The notes below the pieces were generated by a model. The model saw nothing but the letters and a program-made list of their open reading frames with translations, did no database searches and was not told the DNA's origin. A program made the translations under genes and the position numbers. Shown here in pieces: positions 58,301 to 64,000 of a stretch of 64,000 nt of DNA. The stretch is from Atherinomorus stipes (taxonomy: Eukaryota; Chordata; Actinopteri; Atheriniformes; Atherinidae): contig JALJCO010003065.1 in the NCBI GenBank assembly GCA_023101725.1, positions 26,001 through 90,000 of the forward strand. The letters are read 5' to 3'. The first letter of the stretch is position 1. Each line of letters starts with the position of its first letter.

Positions 58301-61300
58301 ATCAGGGGGGCCGTTCCTCCCGATCACGCCCCTCCAGGTCTCACTGTCGTTGCCCACGTGGGCATTGGAGTCCCCCAGCAGAACAATGGAGTCCCTGGAG
58401 GGCGCGCTTTCCAACACGCCGTCCAAGGACTCCAGAAAGGGTGGGTACTCTGAACTGCCGTTCGGTGCATAGGCACAAACAACAGTCAGGACCCATCCCC
58501 CCACCCGGAGGTGGAGGGAGGCTACCCTTTCGTCCACCGGGGTGAACCCCAACGCACAGGCGGCGAGCCGGGGGGCAATGAGTATGCCCACCCCCGTTCG
58601 CCGCCTCTCGCCCGGAGCAACTCCAGAGTGGAACAAGGTCCAGCCCCTCTCGAGGATGGTGTTCCCAGAGCCCGAGCTGTGCGTCGAGGTGAGTCCAACT
58701 ATATCTAGTCGGAACCGCTTGACCTCGCGCACCAGCTCAGGCTCCTTTCCAACCAGAGAGGTGACATTCCACGTCCCTAGAGCTAGCTTCTGCAGCCGGG
58801 GGTCGGACCGCCAGGGTCTCCCCCGCCCTCGGCCGCCGCCCAACTCACAATGCACCCGACCCCTATGGCCCCTCTCGCGGGAGGTGGGTCCACGAGACGG
58901 GGGGCCCATGTCGTGCTTTCGGGCTGAGCCCGACCGGGCCCCATGAGTAAAAGCCCGACCACCAGGCGATTGCCTCCGTGCCCCACCTCCGGGCCTGGCT
59001 CCAGAGGGGGACCCTGGTGACCCGCGTCCTGGCGAGGGACACGTGGCTCCATTGCTGTCTGTCTCCATGAGGGGTGTGTGGGCTGCGCTTTGTATGGTCC
59101 CTCCCCTAGTAACCTGTTTGCCATGGGTGACCCTGCCAGGGGAATAATTTAGCCCCAGACAACATAGCCCCCAGGATCCTCAGAACACGCAAACCCCTCC
59201 ACCACGATAAGGTGGCAGCCCAAGGAGGGGATAATATGGTTCCAGTGATTCTTTCTCTGATATGGTTCCAGTGATTCTTTCTCTGATATGGTTCCAGTGA
59301 TTCTTTCTCTGACATGGTTCCAGTGATTCTTTCTCTGACATGGTTCCAGTGATTCTTTCTCTGACATGGTTCCAGTGATTCTTTCTCTGACATGGTTCCA
59401 GTGATTCTTTCTCTGATATGGTTCCAGTGATTCTTTCTCTGACATGGTTCCAGTGATTCTTTCTCTGATATGGTTCCAGTGATTCTTTCTCTGATATGGT
59501 TCCAGTGACTCTTTCTCTGACATGGTTCCAGTGATTCTTTCTCTGACATGGTTCCAGTGACTCTTTCTCTGATATGGTTCCAGTGATTCTTTCTCTGATA
59601 TGGTTCCAGTGATTCTTTCTCTGATATGGTTCCAGTGATTCTTTCTCTGATATGGTTCCAGTGATTCTTTCTCTGACATGGTTCCAGTGATTCTTTCTCT
59701 GACATGGTTCCAGTGACTCTTTCTCTGATATGGTTCCAGTGACTCTTTCTCTGATATGGTTCCAGTGATTCTTTCTCTGACATGGTTCCAGTGATTCTTT
59801 CTCTGATATGGTTCCAGTGATTCTTTCTCTGATATGGTTCCAGTGATTCTTTCTCTGATATGGTTCCAGTGATTCTTTTTCTGACATGGTTCCAGTGACT
59901 CTTTCTCTGATATGGTTCCAGTGATTCTTTCTCTGATATGGATCCAGTGACTCTTTCTCTGACATGGTTCCAGTGATTCTTTCTCTGATATGGTTCCAGT
60001 GATTCTTTCTCTGATATGGTTCCAGTGATTCTTTCTCTGACATGGTCCAGTGACTCTTTCTCTGACATGGTTCCAGTGATTCTTTCTCTGACATGGTTCC
60101 AGTGATTCTTTCTCTGACATGGTTCCAGTGATTCTTTCTCTGACATGGTTCCAGTGATTCTTTCTCTGATATGGTTCCAGTGATTCTTTCTCTGATATGG
60201 TTCCAGTGATTCTTTCTCTGACATGGTTCCAGTGGTTCTTTCTCTGATATGGTTCCAGTGATTCTTTCTCTGATACGGTTCCAGTGACTCTTTCTCTGAT
60301 ATGGTTCCAGTGATTCTTTCTCTGATATGGTTCCAGTGACTCTTTCTCTGATATGGTTCCAGTGATTCTTTCTCTGATATGGTTCCAGTGACTCTTTCTC
60401 TGATATGGTTCCAGTGATTCTTTCTCTGACATGGTTCCAGTGGTTCTTTCTCTGATATGGTTCCAGTGATTCTTTCTCTGATACGGTTCCAGTGACTCTT
60501 TCTCTGATATGGTTCCAGTGATTCTTTCTCTGATATGGTTCCAGTGACTCTTTCTCTGATATGGTTCCAGTGATTCTTTCTCTGATATGGTTCCAGTGAC
60601 TCTTTCTCTGATATGGTTCCAGTGATTCTTTCTCTGACATGGTTCCAGTGGTTCTTTCTCTGATATGGTTCCAGTGATTCTTTCTCTGACATGGTTCCAG
60701 TGATTCTTTTTCTGACATGGTTCCAGTGATTCTTTCTCTGACATGGTTCCAGTGATTCTTTCTCTGACATGGTTCCAGTGATTCTTTCTCTGACATGGTT
60801 CCAGTGATTCTTTCTCTGATATGGTTCTAGTGATTCTTTCTCTGACATGGTTCCAGTGATTCTTTCTCTGATATGGTTCCAGTGATTCTTTCTCTGACAT
60901 GGTTCCAGTGATTCTCTGAATGAGTTCTAAACGTCTTGATAGCATGCTAGCTGGGCTAACGCTGCAGAACCTTCATCTTCATCCTCCTCCTCCTCCAGGA
61001 AACTCCACGGAGACGGCCACGGTGGACGAGAACACTCACGAGTTCTACGCCGAGTTAACGGAGCCGGGTACATACCGAGTTCACGTCTCCACGCTGAGCT
61101 CCTCCGGAGACTGCGAGGTCCGAGAGAGCGGCGCCAACACCGGCTTCGTCTTCTTCCTCGGTGAGTTCGCAAAAGCTTTTATCTTCCCAGAGTCACCGAC
61201 TCATCAGAAAAGCTAATGAGTCATTCTAAGAGTCGGGTGGAGAACTATAAATACAAGCAGAGTCTCAGAAGGAGAACTTCCCATTCCCATCAGCATATGA

Positions 61301-64000
61301 TTATGATGATGATGATGATGATGATGATGATGCTGATGATCTCCATGTAAGATGATGATGATGATGATGATCTCCATGTAAGATGATGATGATGATCCTG
61401 ATCTCCGGCCCCCCCAGGTCCTGATGGGGAGCTTCTAGAGGAGCTCCGTGAGCGTCCTCAGGCCGTCAGCGTCCGTCTGCTGGACTCCAGCACGGCCGCC
61501 GTCTCCTGGTCTCCGTCCTCCCAGAACCACAACGGCAGCCTGGTGTCCGTGCTGTCCACCACCTGCATGAAGCCCAGCCCCAACCAGAGGATGGAGAGCA
61601 GCTACTGCAGCCAGGTCAGGGGGGGTCAGGGGGGGGTCCACCACCTGCATGAAGCCCAGCCCCAACCAGAGGATGGAGAGCAGCTACTGCAGCCAGGTCA
61701 GGGGGGGTCAGGGGGGGGTCCACCACCTGCATGAAGCCCAGCCCCAACCAGAGGATGGAGAGCAGCTACTGCAGCCAGGTCAGGGGGGGTCAGGGGGGGG
61801 TCCACCACCTGCATGAAGCCCAGCCCCAACCAGAGGATGGAGAGCAGCTACTGCAGCCAGGTCAGGGGGGTCAGGGGGGGTCCACCACCTGCATGAAGCC
61901 CAGCCCCAACCAGAGGATGGAGAGCAGCTACTGCAGCCAGGTCAGGGGGGGTGGGGGGGGGGGGGGGGGTCCACCACCTGCATGAGGCCCAGCCCCAACC
62001 AGAGGATGGAGAGCAGCTACTGCAGCCAGGTCAGGGGGGTCAGGGGGGGGTCCACCACCTGCATGAAGCCCAGCCCGAACCAGAGGATGGAGAGCAGCTA
62101 CTGCAGCCAGGTCAGGGGGGTCAGGGGGGTCCCAGTACGGTCAGGGGGGGTCCCAGTACAGGTCAGGGGTGTCTGGGGGGTTCCAGTACGGGGGGGGTCA
62201 GGGGGTCCAAGTACGGGTCAGGGGGGTCCCAGTCCCGGTCTGGGGGGGTGTGGGGGTCTGGCTGCTGGTTCTGGGTCTGGGGGGGCTTCTGGGTCTGGGG
62301 GGTCTGGGTCCGGGTCTGGGGGGGTGTGGGGGTCTGGCTGCTGGTTCTGGGTCTGCGGACGGTCTGGGGGGGGTGTTGGGGTCTGGCTGCTGGTTCTGGG
62401 GACGGTCTGGGGGGGGTCTGGCTGCTGATTCTGGGTCTAGGTGGGGGTCTGGTTGCTGGTTCTGGGTCTGGGGACGGTCTGGGGGGGCCTGGCTGCTGGT
62501 TCTGGGTCTGGGGGGCTTCTGGGTCTGGGGGGTCTGGGTCCGGGTCTGGGGGGGTGTGGGAGTCTGGCTGCTGGTTCTGGGTCTGGGGGGTCTGGGGGGG
62601 GGCTGGTTCTGGGTCTGGGGGGTCTGGCTGCTGGTTCTGGGTCTGGGGACGGTCTGGGGGGGCCTGGCTGCTGATTCTGGGTCTGGGTGGGGGTCTGGTT
62701 GCTGGTTCTGGGTCTGGGGACGGTCTGGGGGGGCCTGGCTGCTGGTTCTGGGTCTGGGGGGGCTTCTGGGTCTGGGGGGTCTGAGTCCGGGTCTGGGGGG
62801 TGTGGGGGTCCGGCTGCTGGTTCTGGGTCTGGGGGGTCCTGGTCGGGGTCTGGGGGGTCTGGCTGCTGGTTCTGGGTCTGGGGACGGTCTGGGGGGGGCC
62901 TGGGTGCTGGTTCTGGGTCTGGGGACGGTCTGGGGGGCCTGGGTACTGGTTCTGGGTCTGGGGGGGCTTCTGGGTCTGGGGGGTCTCAGATCTGACTGAT
63001 CTCTCTTGTCCACTTTCTCTCCGTGAAACAGGAAAACTCGACCAGTGACATCATCGGTCAGCTGACGCCCGGCGCCCAGTACCGGGTGGTGGTCTACCAC
63101 ACCAACGGACCCCTGATCAGCCCCCCATCTGAGCCCGTCATCATCGACATTGGTGAGGAGAGCGGAGGTGGGGGGTGAGCTACAGGCTCCGCCCACACGT
63201 CTAACGGCCGCTTGTGTGTGTGTGTGTGTGCGTGCTTGCGTGTGTGTGCTGCTTGCTTGCGCGCGTGTGCGTGCGTGCGTGTGCGTGTGTGCTTGCGTGC
63301 ATGCGCGTGCGTTCTTGCGTGCGTGTGCGTGCGTGCTCGCGTGCGTGTGTGTCTGTGTGTGCGTGCGTGTGCGTGCTTGCGTGCGTGTGTGTCTGTGTGT
63401 GCGTGCGTGCGTGCTTGCGCGCGCGCGTGTGTATGTGCGTGCGTGCGTGTGCGTGCTTGCTTGCGTGCGTGTGCGTGCGTGCGCGCGTGTGTGTCTGTGC
63501 GTGCGTGCGTGTGTGTCTGTGTGTGTGTGCGTGTGCGTGCTTGCGTGCGTGTGTGTGTATGTGCGTGCGTGCGTGCTTGCGTGCGTGTGTGTCTGTGTGT
63601 GTGTGCTTGCGTGTGCGTGCGTGCTTGCTTGCGTGTGATTGTGTCTGTGTGTGCCTGCGTGCGTGCGTGTGCGTGCTTGCGTGTGCGTGTCAGAGCCCAC
63701 GGGCGTGCGTGAGCTCGCCGTCTACCCCCTCAGCCCCACGGCGGTCATCCTGAGCTGGCAGCGTCCGTACCACGTGGCCTTCCGGAAGTACGTGCTGCAG
63801 ACCTTCTTCTTCAACCCGGTCACGCTGGCGTCCGAGTGGACCACCTACTACGAGATCGCCGCCACCGCCTCCGTCATCGCCTCCGTGGTAACGACCGCCC
63901 GTCGCCCGGTTACCGGCCGGCCGGCCCCGCCCCCCCTCACTGTTTCTGTCTCCTCTCAGAGAGTCACCGACCTGCTGCCCGCCTGGTACTACAACTTCCG
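40305..64000 (+). CDS. ptpro: Receptor-type tyrosine phosphatase O (PTPRO/GLEPP1), 5' part, gene span exons 1-10
   Basis: Ten exons (40305-40352, 48945-49206, 51708-51863, 52112-52264, 52746-53243, 60999-61160, 61418-61614, 63032-63152, 63694-63887, 63960-64000+) join in frame for 1832 bp, about 610 codons, with GT/AG junctions of phases 0,1,1,1,1,1,0,1,0. They encode a signal peptide and an extracellular fibronectin type III array matching PTPRO: KPLPV, SPETGV-like [87 protein letters not shown] is a type I membrane phosphatase of podocyte foot processes and neurons. The remaining FN3 repeats, transmembrane segment and single phosphatase domain lie to the right of the window. Every large intron is packed with repeats. 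Confidence 0.95.
40353..40864 (+). other. Start of PTPRO intron 1, end of CpG-rich region
   Basis: GC-rich to about 40620, then ordinary sequence including a short (GGACCA)n-type tract near 40660-40700. No exon recognised. Confidence 0.5.
40855..41085. repeat. GATAC-rich 16-17-bp repeat (GATACCAGTATGATAC)
   Basis: Irregular units of GATACCGATACCAGTATGAT type. The motif resembles the ends of short fish DNA elements, and CCCGATACCGGCC recurs near 41390, so this may be a transposon interior expanded in tandem. Confidence 0.7.
41640..41880. other. Probable short dispersed element in PTPRO intron 1
   Basis: Begins CCCTTTAAAGGTGCAGTATG and continues with GAATGAGTCATTTATATCTA, GGCGGCCATATTTG and AATGGACAAA, text I recall as a common fish short repeat. 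A related start (TTTAAAGGTACAGTACGTAA, then CTGCCATCTAGTGG) is at 42560-42600. Confidence 0.45.
41918..42232. repeat. Dispersed repeat, copy B (pair with 35808-36120)
   Basis: Same-orientation copy of the element at 35808-36120, differing by scattered substitutions and small indels (for example TATAGTATGATTTTC versus TATGATTTTC). Confidence 0.8.
42233..42775 (+). other. PTPRO intron 1, unremarkable sequence
   Basis: Apart from the short repeat start near 42560 nothing is recognised. Confidence 0.4.
42776..43690. repeat. 35-bp minisatellite (AGTCCTGCTGCTGAACTGGT + CTGCCTGCAGTCCAG)
   Basis: About 26 units; variants affect the third to fifth bases (CCTGC/CCGGC/CCAGC), GCAGTCC/GCGGTCC, and TTCCAGAAC in a few units. 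A long minus-strand frame with 35-residue periodicity is an artefact of three units per frame cycle. Confidence 0.95.
43691..44260 (+). other. PTPRO intron 1, unique sequence
   Basis: Contains three GGTTACCGTG repeats near 43798-43820 (X-box half-site-like) but no recognisable gene. Confidence 0.4.
44261..46164. repeat. 40-bp minisatellite with 47 units and no length change
   Basis: The unit ATCTGATAGGCTACCACCAT + CATGTGATACAGAAGCTAGA repeats exactly every 40 bp from 44261 to a partial unit at 46141-46164. Differences are substitutions only: GATAC/GACAC, AAGC/AAAC, CACCAT/CATCAT, ACAG/ACGT. CGTAAG variants cluster at 45170-45370. Confidence 0.98.
46165..47000. other. PTPRO intron 1 with CCTAGGACTACTTTAC motifs in both orientations
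   Basis: TAGGACTACTTTACTCATTC-type units repeat at 46795-46960, and their reverse complement (GAGTAAAGTAGTCCT, GAATGAAGTAATCCTAG) lies at 46165-46232, forming a loose inverted repeat around 46240-46780. The frames in between have no support. Confidence 0.5.
47330..47620 (+). promoter_or_regulatory. Candidate intronic regulatory region of PTPRO
   Basis: A repeat-free GC-balanced patch amid repeats. It contains CCACGTGCAC-9 nt-GTGCACGTGG (47351-47379), a perfect 10-bp-arm hairpin with two CACGTG E-boxes, and GTTGCCATGGCGAC (47509-47522), an RFX X-box-like palindrome. An open frame covers it but has no splice sites joining it to PTPRO. Confidence 0.35.
47681..47976. mobile_element. 280-bp hAT-type MITE with 8-bp target duplication
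   Basis: The element runs 47689-47968: the left end CAGGGCTAGGAAAAAATATC is complementary to the right end GATATTTTTGCCCAGCCCTA. It is flanked by GTATCACG on both sides (47681-47688 and 47969-47976). CAGGG ends plus an 8-bp duplication are the hallmark of hAT elements. The interior holds repeated AAATCTCGC(A/G)A motifs. Confidence 0.85.
47990..48775. other. Dispersed fish repeat in PTPRO intron 1
   Basis: Text such as GACTGTATATAATTACTGGA, GGGAGTCTATGGGGATTTGC and GGAGCCAGCCCCTAGTGGAT matches a repeat I remember as widespread in fish. The flanking ATGATACGATACAATCGTGC resembles the sequence on the other side of the MITE (47660-47690), so an older GATAC-type element was interrupted here. Confidence 0.45.
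48945..49206 (+). CDS. ptpro: PTPRO exon 2
   Basis: Phase 0 entry after TTTGTTCCAG; encodes the end of the signal region (SSSAF) and the first FN3-like domain ([20 protein letters not shown], then [12 protein letters not shown]). Ends CTCACAA|GTAAGA, phase 1. Several N-glycosylation sites (NVT, NAS). Confidence 0.92.
49379..51142. mobile_element. 1.76-kb non-autonomous DNA transposon with TA-flanked inverted repeats
   Basis: Left end GGTAGGGGAGAGCGGGGTAA(TGTG) at 49379-49402 is the exact complement of the right end at 51119-51142. The ends are bounded by TA, consistent with a TA target duplication (Tc1/mariner-type or related). No transposase is encoded. The interior contains a 24-bp GGGTAAAGTGAGACAAATGC array and a nested short element (about 50380-50700) with GACTAATCGG and GATTAGTCGATT motifs. 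Confidence 0.8.
49735..50218. repeat. 23-24-bp minisatellite (GTGGGGTAAAGTGAGACAAA + TGCT) inside the TA-flanked element
   Basis: About 21 units. The core GGGGTAAAGTGAGAC is a variant of the element's own terminal repeat (GGGGTAATGTGAGAC), so the array was seeded from the transposon end. Further copies of the core occur at 50888-50950. Confidence 0.93.
51143..51707 (+). other. End of PTPRO intron 2
   Basis: Ordinary AT-rich intron sequence up to the acceptor TGGTCAG at 51707; nothing else recognised. Confidence 0.5.
51708..51863 (+). CDS. ptpro: PTPRO exon 3
   Basis: Encodes [20 protein letters not shown] and the strand [13 protein letters not shown] ... MLYK of the second FN3 domain. Phases 1 and 1; donor AAAG|GTCAGC. 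Confidence 0.93.
52112..52264 (+). CDS. ptpro: PTPRO exon 4
   Basis: Encodes [40 protein letters not shown] and TPLHHRT, nearly identical to mammalian PTPRO at the core. Phases 1 and 1; donor ACAG|GTAAGA. Confidence 0.95.
52330..52685. repeat. Degenerate GTTTCCAGGCATTTA / TTTTCCAGGTGTT repeat in PTPRO intron 4
   Basis: About 20 imperfect units of 15-22 bp made of TTTCCAGG(C/T)(G/A)TTT(A)... variants; looks like an old, decaying minisatellite. Confidence 0.75.
52746..53243 (+). CDS. ptpro: PTPRO exon 5
   Basis: The longest exon (498 bp). Starts [15 protein letters not shown], then a poorly conserved acidic linker ([14 protein letters not shown] and [15 protein letters not shown]) with several N-x-T/S sites, and ends in an FN3 start ([19 protein letters not shown]). 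Phases 1 and 1; donor GACG|GTAAGC. Confidence 0.93.
53370..54620. other. Probable decayed mobile element in PTPRO intron 5
   Basis: Sequence with (TTA)n and TCGGCCGCGAATAG, CCCATAGGAATGAATGGGAT and TGACTTCCATTATAAAGG resembles a common fish repeat. No inverted ends or coding domain were found; the frames in it are not supported. Confidence 0.4.
54621..55046 (+). other. PTPRO intron 5, no recognised feature
   Basis: Unique sequence; I see nothing in it. Confidence 0.4.
55047..55788. repeat. 26-bp minisatellite, left part (GGTTCCAGTGATTCTTTCTC + TGATAT)
   Basis: About 28 units, TGATAT or TGACAT at the end, ATTC or ACTC in the middle. The last two units carry the rare TAATAT. It is interrupted at 55788 by a LINE and continues at 59232. 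Confidence 0.96.
55990..57557 (-). pseudogene. LINE reverse transcriptase region, frameshifted
   Basis: Minus-strand fragments in several frames: [10 protein letters not shown] and [20 protein letters not shown] (57100-57470); [17 protein letters not shown] and [16 protein letters not shown] (56890-57000); [13 protein letters not shown], the catalytic FADDVVLL, and [17 protein letters not shown] (56280-56790). A C17 homopolymer (56831-56848) and small indels break the frame, so this copy is dead. Confidence 0.88.
57689..59068 (-). pseudogene. LINE ORF, apurinic endonuclease domain
   Basis: 460 codons. After a basic proline/glycine-rich leader the endonuclease motifs are [49 protein letters not shown] and STDHHLVV, the catalytic Asn, Asp and His of the exonuclease III fold. 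It ends at a stop after LPVLWD, where a short tandem duplication (57660-57765) breaks the frame leading to the reverse transcriptase. Confidence 0.88.
59232..60915. repeat. 26-bp minisatellite, right part
   Basis: About 64 units of the same 26-mer as 55047-55788. Longer patterns recur: GGTTCTTTCTC plus GATACGG variants near 60230-60290 and 60430-60490 mark a block of about 205 bp that is duplicated. It ends 83 bp before exon 6. Confidence 0.96.
60999..61160 (+). CDS. ptpro: PTPRO exon 6
   Basis: Encodes [40 protein letters not shown] and FVFFL, the second half of an FN3 domain. Phases 1 and 1; donor CTCG|GTGAGT. Confidence 0.94.
61290..61396. repeat. (GAT)n microsatellite in intron 6
   Basis: Three GAT runs separated by CTCCATGTAA. 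Confidence 0.9.
61418..61614 (+). CDS. ptpro: PTPRO exon 7
   Basis: Encodes [40 protein letters not shown] and a C-terminal part ([20 protein letters not shown]) that ends at the donor CAG|GTCAGG, phase 0. The last 60 bases of the exon and the donor have been amplified downstream (see 61555-62115); this first copy is taken as the real exon end because it is contiguous with the upstream frame and fits the phase-0 acceptor of exon 8. Confidence 0.92.
61555..62125 (+). repeat. 82-bp tandem repeat containing the end of PTPRO exon 7 and its splice donor, seven copies
   Basis: Unit starts at 61555, 61637, 61719, 61801, 61881, 61970 and 62051. Each has 60 bases of exon sequence almost unchanged plus CAG|GTCAGG and a G-rich tail of variable length (80-89 bp in all). 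Copy 6 has CATGAGGCCC for CATGAAGCCC; copy 7 has CCCGAACC. So six extra, intact-looking donors follow the first. Confidence 0.97.
62126..62995 (+). repeat. G-rich minisatellite (GGTCTGGCTGCTGGTTCTGG + GTCTGGGG) in intron 7
   Basis: Composite units of GGGTCTGGGGGG, CTGCTGGTTCTGGGTCTGGG and GACGGTCTGGGG arranged in higher-order blocks of about 240 bp (62255, 62500, 62745). G4-G8 runs are regularly spaced on the transcribed strand, giving high quadruplex potential. Confidence 0.93.
63032..63152 (+). CDS. ptpro: PTPRO exon 8
   Basis: Encodes [40 protein letters not shown], the end of an FN3 domain. Phase 0 entry after GTGAAACAG; donor ATTG|GTGAGG, phase 1. Confidence 0.94.
63213..63690. repeat. 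(TGCG/TGTG)n tract reaching the exon 9 acceptor
   Basis: 480 bp of almost pure alternating pyrimidine-purine (GTGTGCGTGCGTGCTTGCG) fills intron 8 and runs to 3 bases before the CAG acceptor at 63693. Such sequence is prone to Z-DNA. There is no pyrimidine tract in front of exon 9. Confidence 0.95.
63694..63887 (+). CDS. ptpro: PTPRO exon 9
   Basis: Encodes [40 protein letters not shown] and [19 protein letters not shown], very close to mammalian PTPRO. Phase 1 entry, donor TCCGTG|GTAACG, phase 0. Confidence 0.95.
63960..64000 (+). CDS. ptpro: PTPRO exon 10, cut by the window end
   Basis: Begins after TCTCCTCTCAG and encodes [13 protein letters not shown], continuing the FN3 domain of exon 9; truncated at 64000. 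Confidence 0.93.

Larger units (their letters stand above)
55777..59243 (-). mobile_element. APE-type LINE inserted in the 26-bp array with a 12-bp target duplication
   Basis: The 3443-bp insert (55789-59231) is bounded by TAATATGGTTCC on both sides (55777-55788 and 59232-59243). Minus orientation: the endonuclease is at the right, the reverse transcriptase follows to the left, and the 3' end is CCGGATAAGCGGAAGAAGAC (without poly(A)). The clade is not assigned; AP endonuclease plus reverse transcriptase without RNase H argues for an RTE/L2/Rex-like group. It is near full length. Confidence 0.88.

Noticed and set aside
62198..63700. 500-codon minus-strand proline/threonine/histidine-rich frame
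   Set aside because: It overlaps PTPRO exons 8 and 9 in antisense and two low-complexity arrays; no domain.

Overview
The window looks like teleost fish nuclear DNA. It holds intron-split vertebrate genes with GT/AG junctions and GC-rich third codon positions, a Tc1-like transposon, L1-type and other APE-type LINEs, hAT- and TA-type non-autonomous DNA elements, and a very high load of tandem repeats. By my count about 33 of the 64 kb is minisatellite. There are no bacterial operons, no CRISPR array, and no tRNA or rRNA that I could recognise.

Three protein-coding loci are supported, all on the + strand. (1) 11740-11901 is the last coding exon of a trypsin-like (S1) serine protease; its other exons must lie left of the 11-kb 39-bp satellite that fills 1-11040. 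(2) 19689-30340 is a complete eight-exon gene of 436 codons. It encodes a PARP12/ZAP-type CCCH zinc-finger plus WWE protein that stops before the ADP-ribosyltransferase domain. Its promoter carries an inverted CCAAT box, a GC box and an RFX X-box, and intron 1 carries interferon-type (ISRE/IRF) motifs. (3) 40305 to beyond 64000 is the 5' part of PTPRO (GLEPP1), a receptor tyrosine phosphatase. Signal peptide and fibronectin type III exons 1-10 are present; the transmembrane and phosphatase exons lie to the right.

Layout: 1-11040, 39-bp array; 11.0-13.9 kb, protease exon, a stop-codon-derived minisatellite and a 41-bp array; 13.9-19.0 kb, 5'-truncated L1 with a very G-rich 3' UTR; 19.5-31.2 kb, PARP12-like gene with a different minisatellite in nearly every intron and in its 3' UTR; 31.5-35.6 kb, 13-, 27- and 39-bp arrays; 35.6-39.6 kb, dispersed repeats, a possible minus-strand exon and a broken Tc1 element with an internal 94-bp amplification; 39.9-64 kb, PTPRO, whose introns hold 35-, 40-, 24-, 26- and 82-bp arrays, a hAT MITE, a TA-flanked element of about 1.8 kb and a LINE inserted inside the 26-bp array.

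The main unusual theme is that many minisatellites start or end exactly at exon edges and have amplified functional sequence: a stop codon, splice acceptors, splice donors, and in PTPRO the end of a coding exon together with its donor. The three genes share no obvious pathway. The PARP12-like gene is probably interferon-inducible RNA-binding antiviral machinery, and PTPRO is a cell-surface phosphatase known from podocytes and neurons. I found no convincing new multi-gene system.
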